From NCBI RefSeq assembly GCF_900112195.1, contig NZ_FOKR01000012.1:62001-126000 (forward strand): DNA of 64,000 nt, written 5' to 3'. A model generated the notes under the pieces. That model was not told the DNA's origin and did not search any database. It was given only the letters and a program-made list of their open reading frames with translations. The DNA comes from Butyrivibrio sp. YAB3001 (GTDB lineage Bacteria > Bacillota > Clostridia > Lachnospirales > Lachnospiraceae). Shown piece after piece: positions 54,587 to 63,130 of the stretch; position 1 is the first letter of the stretch; every line of letters begins with the position of its first letter. A program made the translations under genes and the position numbers.

Positions 54587-55843
54587 ATGTATTTAAAAAT
54601 AAAGACAGATTATCAGTCTGTATTAACATGGCTTCTTATAGGGATTTTGATTATTGATACAAGAGCTTTTTATTTAGTACCATTAAGTGGAGGCGATGTA
54701 CAAAAATCTAGGATGGTACTGATATCATTGGCGGTAATCTTGCTATTTTTTTTCTCGTTCAAAAATAGTTTTGTAAAGGAATTAGTAACATATAGATTTG
54801 TGAAAATTTATTTGTTACTTACAGTCATTGTTATTACGTTTTTGTCGGTTTATAGCATGATGAAGTATAATGAGAATGTGCTTGATATGGTTTATGTAGC
54901 AGTCCCGTATCTTGCAATGTTTTTGGTTCCATTATTCCTATTTTTGTTTGAAAAGAATAATATTGAAAAAATCATTGGCTGGTTAACTATTGCGGGGATA
55001 ATATCTACTTTATTGGCTTTTTCAATTGCTGTTTGCAGAGAGTGTTTGGGTATTAGTATTTTACCAGGTAGTCCATTTTTCGGATTTCGTGATGGAAGAG
55101 TGAGAATAAGTATAACACAATTAGGTATGGACTCGCTGCTTTTTTTGTTTTATAGTATTGTAATTGAAAAAAAAAGAACATTGCTGAATATCTTTACGTT
55201 CCTTATTATGATCTACGCAGTTTTATTTTATCAATCCACTAGAATAATTGATATAGCATTAGTGGGTGCTATGTTTAGTATATTATTTTTGTATAGGGGT
55301 AGTAATAACGAGAAAATAATTATTAAATGCATAATCATTATTCTATTGATTATTTTTTTATTCAATTATACGGTGATTATTAATTCATTCAGTGTAGACG
55401 GGGATAAGGCAGGTTCAACATTGGCTCGTTTAGGTGCTATCGATTATTTCTATGAATTATTTAGTGAGAATCCTATCCTGGGAATAGGATTTATAAGGCC
55501 TAAGAATGACGAATTACTTGCTATATGGTCAGGACCGTTAAATATTTATTTTTTTGGTGATCTCGGTTTGATTGGAGGAGTATTTCAATGTGGATTATTA
55601 GGAATCCCATTGTTTATTTTGCCCTTGATTCGCTTGCTGTATGTTTCATTGCGTTTATTGAAAGATAATTGGGAAATAGGGATATTCTCGCTAAGTATTA
55701 GCATTTATTATATTCTTCTTCAGCCAACAATATGTTGCATTAACAATTCAAATTGCATCGTTTTTTCATTAGTATGGGCAATACTAGAATACTATTATAA
55801 AATGGTTAGATGTGATGGCACACATAGACAATGTAATAAATGA
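54587..55843 (+). CDS. Wzy-type polysaccharide polymerase
   Basis: 418 residues from ATG 54587 (an upstream in-frame extension to 54548 lacks a site). About eleven membrane segments and a long extracellular loop with YQSTRIIDIALVGAMFS and NPILGIGFIRPKNDELLAIWSG, which fits O-antigen polymerase/ligase. It joins flipped repeat units. The family is highly divergent, so the call rests on topology and context. Confidence 0.8.
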   Translation: MYLKIKTDYQSVLTWLLIGILIIDTRAFYLVPLSGGDVQKSRMVLISLAVILLFFFSFKNSFVKELVTYRFVKIYLLLTVIVITFLSVYSMMKYNENVLDMVYVAVPYLAMFLVPLFLFLFEKNNIEKIIGWLTIAGIISTLLAFSIAVCRECLGISILPGSPFFGFRDGRVRISITQLGMDSLLFLFYSIVIEKKRTLLNIFTFLIMIYAVLFYQSTRIIDIALVGAMFSILFLYRGSNNEKIIIKCIIIILLIIFLFNYTVIINSFSVDGDKAGSTLARLGAIDYFYELFSENPILGIGFIRPKNDELLAIWSGPLNIYFFGDLGLIGGVFQCGLLGIPLFILPLIRLLYVSLRLLKDNWEIGIFSLSISIYYILLQPTICCINNSNCIVFSLVWAILEYYYKMVRCDGTHRQCNK

Positions 55844-55852
55844 AAATGATTT

Positions 55853-55882
55853 TTTCAGCCCTTCCATTGAGTGGGGCTGAAA
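55853..55882 (+). terminator. possible weak terminator in the locus
   Basis: TTTCAGCCC (55853-55861) pairs with GGGCTGAAA (55874-55882) after the polymerase gene; the following sequence has only a short T run (TTTTA), so it may be a partial terminator or a processing hairpin. Confidence 0.45.
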
Positions 55883-55951
55883 GAGTTTTATAACATTCAG
55901 TTTGCTTTTGCTAAATTACAGAATTCTAATAAAAAAGGAAGATTGTAGAAA

Positions 55952-56995
55952 ATGATTGATTATGTAATTATGATGGTAATACTTATTTTTTTGGTCTTTG
56001 AAATATTGTATAATTCTAAATTTGTTTCAGTGAATGAACACTTTTTTGACAGAACAAATACTAATTCTATGCGAGGTTTTTGGTGCTTAGTTGTAATTTT
56101 AGTTCACGTTCCTACCTTGTATCAGAATAGGATTCAAGATATGATAGGTAGTTTTGCTTATATAGGCGTAACTTTCTTTTTTATGACATCATCATATGGG
56201 CTTACTCTATCACAGGCAAATAATCCGAATGGTATACATTATTTTTGGAGAAAACGATTACCTAAGCTATTATTTACTTCTTGGATCATAAGCATTTTGT
56301 TTTCGATAATAGATTATTATTTTAACGGTACAATACAACTAAAAAAAGTGTTTGGTATTAATGAATGGGTAAAGTGGTTGCTTGCGTGCTATTTGTTATT
56401 TTGGATTTCTAACATGGTTTTTAGAAATCAAATTTATTCTAAAATAGGTATATGCATAATGATTACTGTTGGAAGTTTATTAGTCTATTTCATGCAAAGG
56501 GGTGGCTTTTTTACAAGAGCTACTTGGACAACTGAATGTTATGGATTTGTGTGGGGGATATTGCTAGCGTCCTTTGGGAAAGAGTTTATTTCTTTTTTTA
56601 AAGAGAAATGGCTATTTAAATGGTGTGTTTTAGGCACTATTGCAACGATATTGGGGTGTTTGTATTTGAAATATAAAATAATTCCTTTTGCGGGAGACTA
56701 TCTATTAAAGATTATTTTAGGAATTGCAATTACATGCTTTATTTTATGTGCAAATACTAGAATAGAACTTGGAAATAGTGTAAATATGTTCTTGGGCAAA
56801 ATATCATTTGAAATATATCTTATTCATGGAGATGTATTTAGATTGATGGGGAAAATTCGTGAATGGAATCATTCCGGACTGTATATTTTGTGTTGCATAT
56901 TTTTAACTGTTTTTTTGGCTTCTGCTGTACATATTGTTTCTGATAGTGCTGTTAAGGTGCTGAATAAAATGCCAATAATGCAAAATGATGGTTAA
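55952..56995 (+). CDS. acyltransferase-3 family protein (second of three)
   Basis: 347 residues with ten membrane segments. SMRGFWCLVVILVHVPTLYQ carries the conserved Arg and His of acyltransferase_3, followed by GVTFFFMTSSYGL. Sequence differs markedly from the first and third members, so these are not recent duplicates. Probably decorates the polysaccharide with a second acyl group. Confidence 0.83.
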   Translation: MIDYVIMMVILIFLVFEILYNSKFVSVNEHFFDRTNTNSMRGFWCLVVILVHVPTLYQNRIQDMIGSFAYIGVTFFFMTSSYGLTLSQANNPNGIHYFWRKRLPKLLFTSWIISILFSIIDYYFNGTIQLKKVFGINEWVKWLLACYLLFWISNMVFRNQIYSKIGICIMITVGSLLVYFMQRGGFFTRATWTTECYGFVWGILLASFGKEFISFFKEKWLFKWCVLGTIATILGCLYLKYKIIPFAGDYLLKIILGIAITCFILCANTRIELGNSVNMFLGKISFEIYLIHGDVFRLMGKIREWNHSGLYILCCIFLTVFLASAVHIVSDSAVKVLNKMPIMQNDG

Positions 56996-57060
56996 CCTTC
57001 AGATAAGAATAAGCTATTGATTCGGGATTATTCAAAATATGTATGTTAGGAGATTCTTTC

Positions 57061-58050
57061 ATGAATGATAAGTCAAGCCATTACGATTTGCTGAAATTTT
57101 TTGCCACAATTCTTGTCGTAGTTGCTCATTCATCTAGAATGTATACTGGTGTAGGAGTTATAAAGCCTGCTAATGCCTCTTTTTTACTTGGACATATAAC
57201 GCAATATATATATTCTTTTCATATGCCAATGTTTATTGCGGTATCAGGAATGGTATATGGTTTATGTATTGACGACTTAAATAAATATAAAAATTCTATT
57301 AAGTTCATAAAAAATAAAGTAATTAGGCTATTAGTTCCATATTTATTTTTTGGTTTTTTTTATGTTGCTCCTATTATGACTGGATTTAGATTTACAGATC
57401 TTTCTTATTTACGATATTGTATGCATGATATTGTTTTTGTAAAAGATGCAAGACATTTATGGTATGTTATTGTTCTATTTGAAATTTATATTATTTCAAT
57501 GCTTTTTAAGCCTGCTATACAAGGGGGGACAATAAAAAATAGTATTGTAATTGCAACTATTCTTTTGAGTATTGCTTTAGTATCTTTTAAATTTCCTATA
57601 CTATTTCAGATTAGCAACTTGGGATATTATTTGATATTCTTTTATTTTGGAGTCCTATATAATAGATATTATGAGAAAGCTAATGGAGTGATTAAGAATT
57701 ACATTTGTATAATTATATGTTTAGCGTTAACAGCATTAGTATTTCAGTATTCTCATGTTGTGATTAAAATTATAAAGGCTATAACAGGAAGTTTAGCCTT
57801 TATAGGAATTACTTCATATGTAAACAGTTCGTTTTTAAATGTAAAGATTGTGAACCATTTGAATAAAGACGGTTTTGGAATTTATTTATTTCATCCAATG
57901 ATAATATATGTCCTTTTTTATTATTTCGGAGATATGGATATTTCACCCATAATATTATGTTTAACAATAGCTATAGCGTCATATGTATTATCTGCTATTT
58001 TGACAGATGCAATGAGAAAATTTAAGTTAAATATACTTATTGGAGAATGA
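57061..58050 (+). CDS. acyltransferase-3 family protein (third of three)
   Basis: 329 residues from ATG 57061, eight bases after TTAGGAG (57046-57052); an upstream ATG at 57043 precedes that site. HYDLLKFFATILVVVAHSSRM holds the conserved His, then FHMPMFIAVSGMVYGLC, typical of the fucose-4-O-acetylase-like branch. Nine to ten membrane segments. Last plus-strand gene before the minus-strand beta-helix gene. Confidence 0.88.
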   Translation: MNDKSSHYDLLKFFATILVVVAHSSRMYTGVGVIKPANASFLLGHITQYIYSFHMPMFIAVSGMVYGLCIDDLNKYKNSIKFIKNKVIRLLVPYLFFGFFYVAPIMTGFRFTDLSYLRYCMHDIVFVKDARHLWYVIVLFEIYIISMLFKPAIQGGTIKNSIVIATILLSIALVSFKFPILFQISNLGYYLIFFYFGVLYNRYYEKANGVIKNYICIIICLALTALVFQYSHVVIKIIKAITGSLAFIGITSYVNSSFLNVKIVNHLNKDGFGIYLFHPMIIYVLFYYFGDMDISPIILCLTIAIASYVLSAILTDAMRKFKLNILIGE

Positions 58051-58192
58051 TAGATTACTTGTAAAAAGGATACAGAGTAACTCAACTAATCACAAAAATG
58101 TTAAGATTCAAAGAATCGATTTGTTATTTTCAGTGTGCAACAAATACTTGTGTTTGCCTAAGAAAAATCTCATAATTAAACATCTGTGGTGA

Positions 58193-60034
58193 TTAGTTGA
58201 TAATTATATTCCCAGTACCGGTATTTCGTATTTGGACGTTATTATTTTCTAAATATACATTTTCACTATCATCCCAAAGTAGTACTTTACTATTTTTAAA
58301 GACGTTATTTGAAATTTTTAAATTTCCATAGCAATGAGCGACAAGCGAATAATCTGATAAGTTTAAATCTGTTCGACTGATTGTATTTTCAATAAAGTTT
58401 ACATTACTACAGTTTCCCCTAAAATCTACAGCATGATATTCTTTTCCTGCATATCCACAATTTTCAATCAGGTTTTTTTTAATATCAGTATTGGTACAAT
58501 TTTTAACAGTTAATCCTTGTTGCCGAATGTTGAAAATGGAATTATTACTTATGTTAACTTTATTAGAATTACTAATTTGAAGTCCTCCGCCTGTTGCTAA
58601 ATATTTTGTGTTTGAAAAATCTATGATATTTCTATGTATTTCAACATCTGTTGCATTGGAAATAACAATTCCAACTGCATCATCGTATATTTTATTGTCG
58701 AGTATTGTCAGTTGATTTATTTTTCCTCTCCCACAAAAAATTGCGCTACCATAAGTCTTGTTTTTTATAGTATTATTTCTGATTGTAATATTGGAGTAAG
58801 CACCTGAGCCATATAATGATATAGGTTCTGAGTTTAGATGACCGTCAAAAAGAGAATTCTGTACTATTAGTGTATCAACATTTCCTTGCCCCAAAGTTAT
58901 TACTCCGCAGTCAATGTTTTTAAATTCGCAATTATCTACTGAGATATTTGAACAATCTAGTATGATTCTGATAGCAGCGTAAACATTATCAATAAAATAA
59001 CAAGATGTTATGGATATATTTTTTGAAGCCCAAATATCGAACAAGTGAATACCATCAAGTGGAGAATATCCCAAAGATTTTGTATTAGCAGTGATATTCC
59101 CGCTAATTGATAAGTTTGAAATTGTTACGTCATTTACATGCCATAACAGAAAAATATCATTACCAATAGCATAACCAGGAGCAGCTATTATGACAGAGGA
59201 TTCACCATCTCCATATAAAGTTGTACCAGAATGGATAAAGAGAGTGTTTGATACTTTGTAAGTACCTGAAGGAATATAAACAGCTCCTCCAATATTATCT
59301 TTTAATGCATTGTTTATAGCGTTTGTATCGTCTGTAATTCCATCGCCTACTGCACCATATGATTTCACAGAAGTAAAATTAGGTGTGGGGGGAGCGATTA
59401 GTATTTCGTATGAGGAGCTTGAGCCTTGCTTAGACATTAGCGAGAGCTTATTAGAGTAAGAATCGGCAATATCATCTTTTGTGGCATTATTATCTTGTAC
59501 ATAAGCATTTCCATAAGAGGAAGTATATGAATGATTAAAAGAATTGGAATTATATTCTGCTGTATCTGTAGAAGAACTGTAAATTCCATTAGCGTAGGAC
59601 GAGTTATAATTATAATCGATTATATCAGTTTGTTTTCCAATAACAACTATCACCCCATCATTATCTAAGTAAATAGAAAACCATAATATCGAATAACCAT
59701 CCATTATGAAGTGACTATAATCAGGTGCTTGTTTAATGGATGTATAAACGTCAGATGCTGAGTTGATATAATCACCAGAATAATATACAGTTCCTTCACC
59801 AACGTAATAACATAATTCAGTTGAAACAGAAGAGTCATTTGTTGTATACTCTTGGGGGTTAATTAGGAAAAACTTTGCTGGGCGTTCTATGCTCTCTGGA
59901 TCAACAATACAGTCATTTGTATTCTCAGGAGAATCTGAAGTGGTTTGGTACCCAGCTCCTATAAGAAACATGGAACAAATAATTAGAACAATAATTAAGC
60001 AATTGGATAATATGGTTTGATAATATTTTCTCAT
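58193..60034 (-). CDS. secreted right-handed beta-helix (pectate-lyase-3 type) protein
   Basis: 613 residues on the minus strand; AAAGGA nine bases before the ATG. The N-terminal signal or membrane anchor is residues 8-27. Residues about 30-205 are an unassigned Ser/Tyr/Asn-rich domain. FTSVKSYGAVGDGITDDTNAI starts a pectate_lyase_3 domain, followed by about twelve beta-helix coils (ITSCYFIDNVY, ISVDNCEFKNIDCG, NITIRNNTIKNKTYG). Such proteins bind or cleave polysaccharides: in an EPS locus it may trim or bind the polymer, as epimerases and lyases do in other systems. Catalytic residues cannot be assigned. It is the only minus-strand gene in the 40-64 kb region. Confidence 0.83.
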   Translation of the reverse strand: MRKYYQTILSNCLIIVLIICSMFLIGAGYQTTSDSPENTNDCIVDPESIERPAKFFLINPQEYTTNDSSVSTELCYYVGEGTVYYSGDYINSASDVYTSIKQAPDYSHFIMDGYSILWFSIYLDNDGVIVVIGKQTDIIDYNYNSSYANGIYSSSTDTAEYNSNSFNHSYTSSYGNAYVQDNNATKDDIADSYSNKLSLMSKQGSSSSYEILIAPPTPNFTSVKSYGAVGDGITDDTNAINNALKDNIGGAVYIPSGTYKVSNTLFIHSGTTLYGDGESSVIIAAPGYAIGNDIFLLWHVNDVTISNLSISGNITANTKSLGYSPLDGIHLFDIWASKNISITSCYFIDNVYAAIRIILDCSNISVDNCEFKNIDCGVITLGQGNVDTLIVQNSLFDGHLNSEPISLYGSGAYSNITIRNNTIKNKTYGSAIFCGRGKINQLTILDNKIYDDAVGIVISNATDVEIHRNIIDFSNTKYLATGGGLQISNSNKVNISNNSIFNIRQQGLTVKNCTNTDIKKNLIENCGYAGKEYHAVDFRGNCSNVNFIENTISRTDLNLSDYSLVAHCYGNLKISNNVFKNSKVLLWDDSENVYLENNNVQIRNTGTGNIIIN

Positions 60035-60328
60035 TTTATTATGTCCTTTCTTGATAGCTGCGTTGCGAAGATGAAAAAATACTATAATGGCTTTAAAAAC
60101 ATGAACACTACACTAGTATATGTTATCAAATGTATAGATTTCATTCAATTAAATATGTATAAAGTGAGAAAAGTAGTGATAATAAGATTATGTCTTTATT
60201 ATAAAAAATGATTAATTCTCTTATATATTGATTGTCAGTTGGAAGATAGCTATATATATGAAAATTAAAAGGAAGATTTAAAACTTTTTTATTGCAAGAA
60301 TAAAGATTGAATAGGGAGCGGAATTATT

Positions 60329-61453
60329 ATGCACAAAAACAAGGCTAAAATTGGATTTTTATACTATGGTGAGCCTGCGGATACTAACTATTGGAGTGGT
60401 ACAATCTCACAATTATATAATACATTATCAAAGTCTGATGTGTTAGATGTAGAGAAGATAATTGTATCACCAAATAGGTTAAATGGATTGGTATATAAGA
60501 TGTTGAGAGTGATTTCCTTTCGCACGAATCAATTGTCATTTTTGATGAGTGCATTAGATTCAAAGAAGGCAAATCAGTTAATAAAGGATTCAGATTGTGA
60601 ATGGATTTTTGCTCCAGCTTGTAGCAATCTTATTTATGCAGGAAGAAAAGCTTTAAAGAATAAAAAGCTCATTTATATGAGTGATGCTACTTATCACAAG
60701 ATGTTAGGCTATTATTATAATCATTCTGAGCATGACCAGAGAGTTGGGAATGCATGGGAGCAGACTGCTCATAATTTGGCAACATCAATAATAATACCGG
60801 CAAAATGGTCTTATCAAGATGCTATAGATTATTATAAGACTCCAAAAGAAAAACTGAATATAATAAAATTCGGAGCAAATATGAGTGATTGTGGCTATAA
60901 ACTGACTGAAGCTGGAAAAGAATGCTATAAACTACTATTGGTTGGCGTTGATTATGTTAGAAAAGGCGTAGATTTAGCTATAGAAACTGTTAAATTATTA
61001 AATGAGTCATCAGCTATAAAATATGAGTTAAGCATAGTTGGATTAGCGAAGCCTAAGAATCTAGATTTACCTAATTATGTATCTTTTTATGGAAAACTTC
61101 GGAAAGATGATAAAGAAGAGCTAAAAAAACTCATTGAATGCTATTCGAGCCATGACATTTTTATACTACCGACTAAAGCAGAATGTGCAGGTATTGTTTT
61201 TACAGAAGCATCTATGTTCGGATTGCCTGTTTTTACATATGATACTGGTGGAATAACAGATTATGTTGAAGATGGTATTACTGGTAAATGTCTTGATGCT
61301 GGATGTGGTGCAAAAGATTTTTGTAATGTCATAAAGGATTCTATTGAGAATGGGAGCATTGAGCAGTATTCTTTGAATGCACGGAAAAAGTATGAAAAAG
61401 AGCTAAACTGGGATTTTTGGCTTAAGCAGTTTGAGAAAATCATAAAAAGATAA
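60329..61453 (+). CDS. GT4 family glycosyltransferase
   Basis: 374 residues from ATG 60329 after GGGAGCGG (60314-60321). GT-B: GEPADTNYWSGTISQLYNTL at the N terminus, VGVDYVRKGVDLAIETV, and the C-terminal PTKAECAGIVFTEASMFGLPVFTYDTGG. Transfers a sugar in the exopolysaccharide pathway. Expressed from the gap 60035-60328, shared with the divergent beta-helix gene; that gap is AT-rich and shows no strong promoter that I can place. Confidence 0.9.
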   Translation: MHKNKAKIGFLYYGEPADTNYWSGTISQLYNTLSKSDVLDVEKIIVSPNRLNGLVYKMLRVISFRTNQLSFLMSALDSKKANQLIKDSDCEWIFAPACSNLIYAGRKALKNKKLIYMSDATYHKMLGYYYNHSEHDQRVGNAWEQTAHNLATSIIIPAKWSYQDAIDYYKTPKEKLNIIKFGANMSDCGYKLTEAGKECYKLLLVGVDYVRKGVDLAIETVKLLNESSAIKYELSIVGLAKPKNLDLPNYVSFYGKLRKDDKEELKKLIECYSSHDIFILPTKAECAGIVFTEASMFGLPVFTYDTGGITDYVEDGITGKCLDAGCGAKDFCNVIKDSIENGSIEQYSLNARKKYEKELNWDFWLKQFEKIIKR

Positions 61454-61466
61454 TCTCTTTTATAAG

Positions 61467-61498
61467 ACATAAGGCGTGGAAAAATCCACGCCTTATGT
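61467..61498. terminator. perfect 14-pair hairpin, probable terminator
   Basis: ACATAAGGCGTGGA (61467-61480), AAAA loop, TCCACGCCTTATGT (61485-61498). There is no T run on either strand, so it is less typical than the other terminators here, but its strength and position after the GT4 gene suggest an end point or mRNA stabiliser. Confidence 0.5.
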
Positions 61499-61572
61499 GC
61501 AAATATACAAAAATATTGTTATATAGATTAGTTTTATTAAAAAAAAAATCAATATACAGTAGAATACAAAAA

Positions 61573-61581
61573 TGATATAAT
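61573..61581 (+). promoter_or_regulatory. extended -10 promoter of wzz-like gene
   Basis: TGATATAAT, extended -10 with TATAAT at 61576-61581, start near 61588, about 50 bases before ATG 61639. No clear -35. Confidence 0.5.
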
Positions 61582-61638
61582 TTTTCGGATTATGTGAGGA
61601 TTTCATTATATTTAATATAAGTGTAAAGGGGATTTGTA

Positions 61639-62352
61639 ATGTATCAAAATGAATTAGAAATTGATGTAATTAGATGTTTGAAAGCACTGTATAAGGGCAA
61701 GGTGTTGATATTATTTGTAGCTATGCTTTTTTTAGTAATTGGCTTTGCAATTACAATTGATATGGGTGAAGATAAGTATACGGCTAAATCAACAGTTTAT
61801 GCTGCTGCAGATGGTTCTTATACTGAATCCGCTAATGCTGTCAACGTAATGAATGCGTATCTGGGAGTAGCAAATTCATATAAAGTTTGTCAGAGGGCAG
61901 CACTATTAATTGGTCGAAATGATGTTGAAGCAGCAGATATTCAGAAGGTTATAAGTGTAAGTTCGTCTGCAAAAAGTAGTTCGGCGTCTTCGATTACTAG
62001 TTTTATGAATAGTTCAGCAACTATTCTTGTTTTTTATGCTACAACTTCAGATCCACAACTATCCATGGATATAGCTGATGCAATGGCACAGTCATACTCT
62101 ATTGAAATGAAGAATATACTTAATAATGACTCAGTTAAGGTTTTGGATAATGCATACACTTATTCGAAGACTTATAATGCAAATCTTAATGCTTGGAAAG
62201 AGAGAGCTAAATACGCGCTTATTGGTTTTTCTATTGCTTGTGTGGTGATACTGATTAGTGAAATATTTGATTCCAAGGTTAGAACTATACGAGAGGCAAC
62301 TATAAGAGAGCAACTTCCGGTTCTTGGGATTATCCCGGATTATAAGCAGTAA
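61639..62352 (+). CDS. Wzz/CpsC-type chain length protein
   Basis: 237 residues with AAAGGGG (61625-61631) before the ATG. Two membrane segments (about 22-41 and 190-208) flank an extracellular domain: the standard chain-length determinant layout (EIDVIRCLKALYKGKVLILFV, then YTAKSTVYA). The cytoplasmic tail (EIFDSKVRTIREATIREQLPVLGIIP) is the region that activates a BY-kinase. Short, without the proline-rich motif of larger Wzz. The kinase homologue is 41 bases downstream. Confidence 0.9.
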   Translation: MYQNELEIDVIRCLKALYKGKVLILFVAMLFLVIGFAITIDMGEDKYTAKSTVYAAADGSYTESANAVNVMNAYLGVANSYKVCQRAALLIGRNDVEAADIQKVISVSSSAKSSSASSITSFMNSSATILVFYATTSDPQLSMDIADAMAQSYSIEMKNILNNDSVKVLDNAYTYSKTYNANLNAWKERAKYALIGFSIACVVILISEIFDSKVRTIREATIREQLPVLGIIPDYKQ

Positions 62353-62392
62353 CTTAAAGAACAAGATTGATGTGATACAGAGGAGATAAGAA

Positions 62393-63106
62393 TTGAAAAA
62401 GTTAGATATTTATAAAAGTCATAATTATGTATTAAATGATGCTTTTGATCAATCTGTAATGAATATTCACATTTTAAAAAAGCAAAATGGGTATAAAAGT
62501 TTTGCAATATGCGGGTGCGAGGCAGGTGATGGATCAACTACTGTGGCTATAAATTTAGCTGCTTCTCTTGCTACTTCAGGATGGAAAACAATTTTAGTTG
62601 ACGGAGATATGAGGAAAAATAATCGTTATAAAAGACTGAATGAAAGTGTATCCGAAGGATTATCAGATTATTTAATGAACAGAGTGAGGCTTGAGGATGT
62701 CATATATGAAACTACTACAGAGAATCTTTATTATTTGCCATGCGGTGAACTTATTGATAATCCGGTAAGACTACTTTGCTCCGATAAAATGAATACCGTA
62801 AAAGAAACTCTTAATAATGGATATGATTTTATTATATATGATATGCCAGCTGTACATGCAGCAATGGATGCAGAAGTTGTTGCGGTGACCGTAGATGCTG
62901 TAATTTTAGTTTCATCTATTGGCAAGACTACTAAGAAAAGGCTTGTTGCTGCTGCGAATGCGTTAACAGGAGTTAAGGCAAATCTGATTGGAACAATTGT
63001 TAATAAAGTGGATATGAAACAGTATGCTGATTTCCACGGAGATTATGATTATTTCCAAAATGAAAGATATATAAAAAATAAGTCAAAGAAAAGCAGTATC
63101 AAATAA
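62393..63106 (+). CDS. BY-kinase (CpsD) homologue lacking the Walker A lysine
   Basis: 237 residues with a TTG start at 62393, seven bases after AGGAG (62381-62385). The fold is that of CpsD/CapB bacterial tyrosine kinases: Walker A' LVDGDMR (68-74), DFIIYDMPA as Walker B, and a Tyr-rich tail (YADFHGDYDYFQNERY). But the P-loop reads AGDGSTTVAINLA, so the invariant Lys of GEGKST is replaced by Ser48. Kinase activity is doubtful; it may act as a regulatory partner of the chain-length protein. I recall similar P-loops in other Lachnospiraceae, which would make this a subfamily trait. Confidence 0.85.
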   Translation: MKKLDIYKSHNYVLNDAFDQSVMNIHILKKQNGYKSFAICGCEAGDGSTTVAINLAASLATSGWKTILVDGDMRKNNRYKRLNESVSEGLSDYLMNRVRLEDVIYETTTENLYYLPCGELIDNPVRLLCSDKMNTVKETLNNGYDFIIYDMPAVHAAMDAEVVAVTVDAVILVSSIGKTTKKRLVAAANALTGVKANLIGTIVNKVDMKQYADFHGDYDYFQNERYIKNKSKKSSIK

Positions 63107-63130
63107 AGGAAAGGGCGTTAGGGAGGAAGA

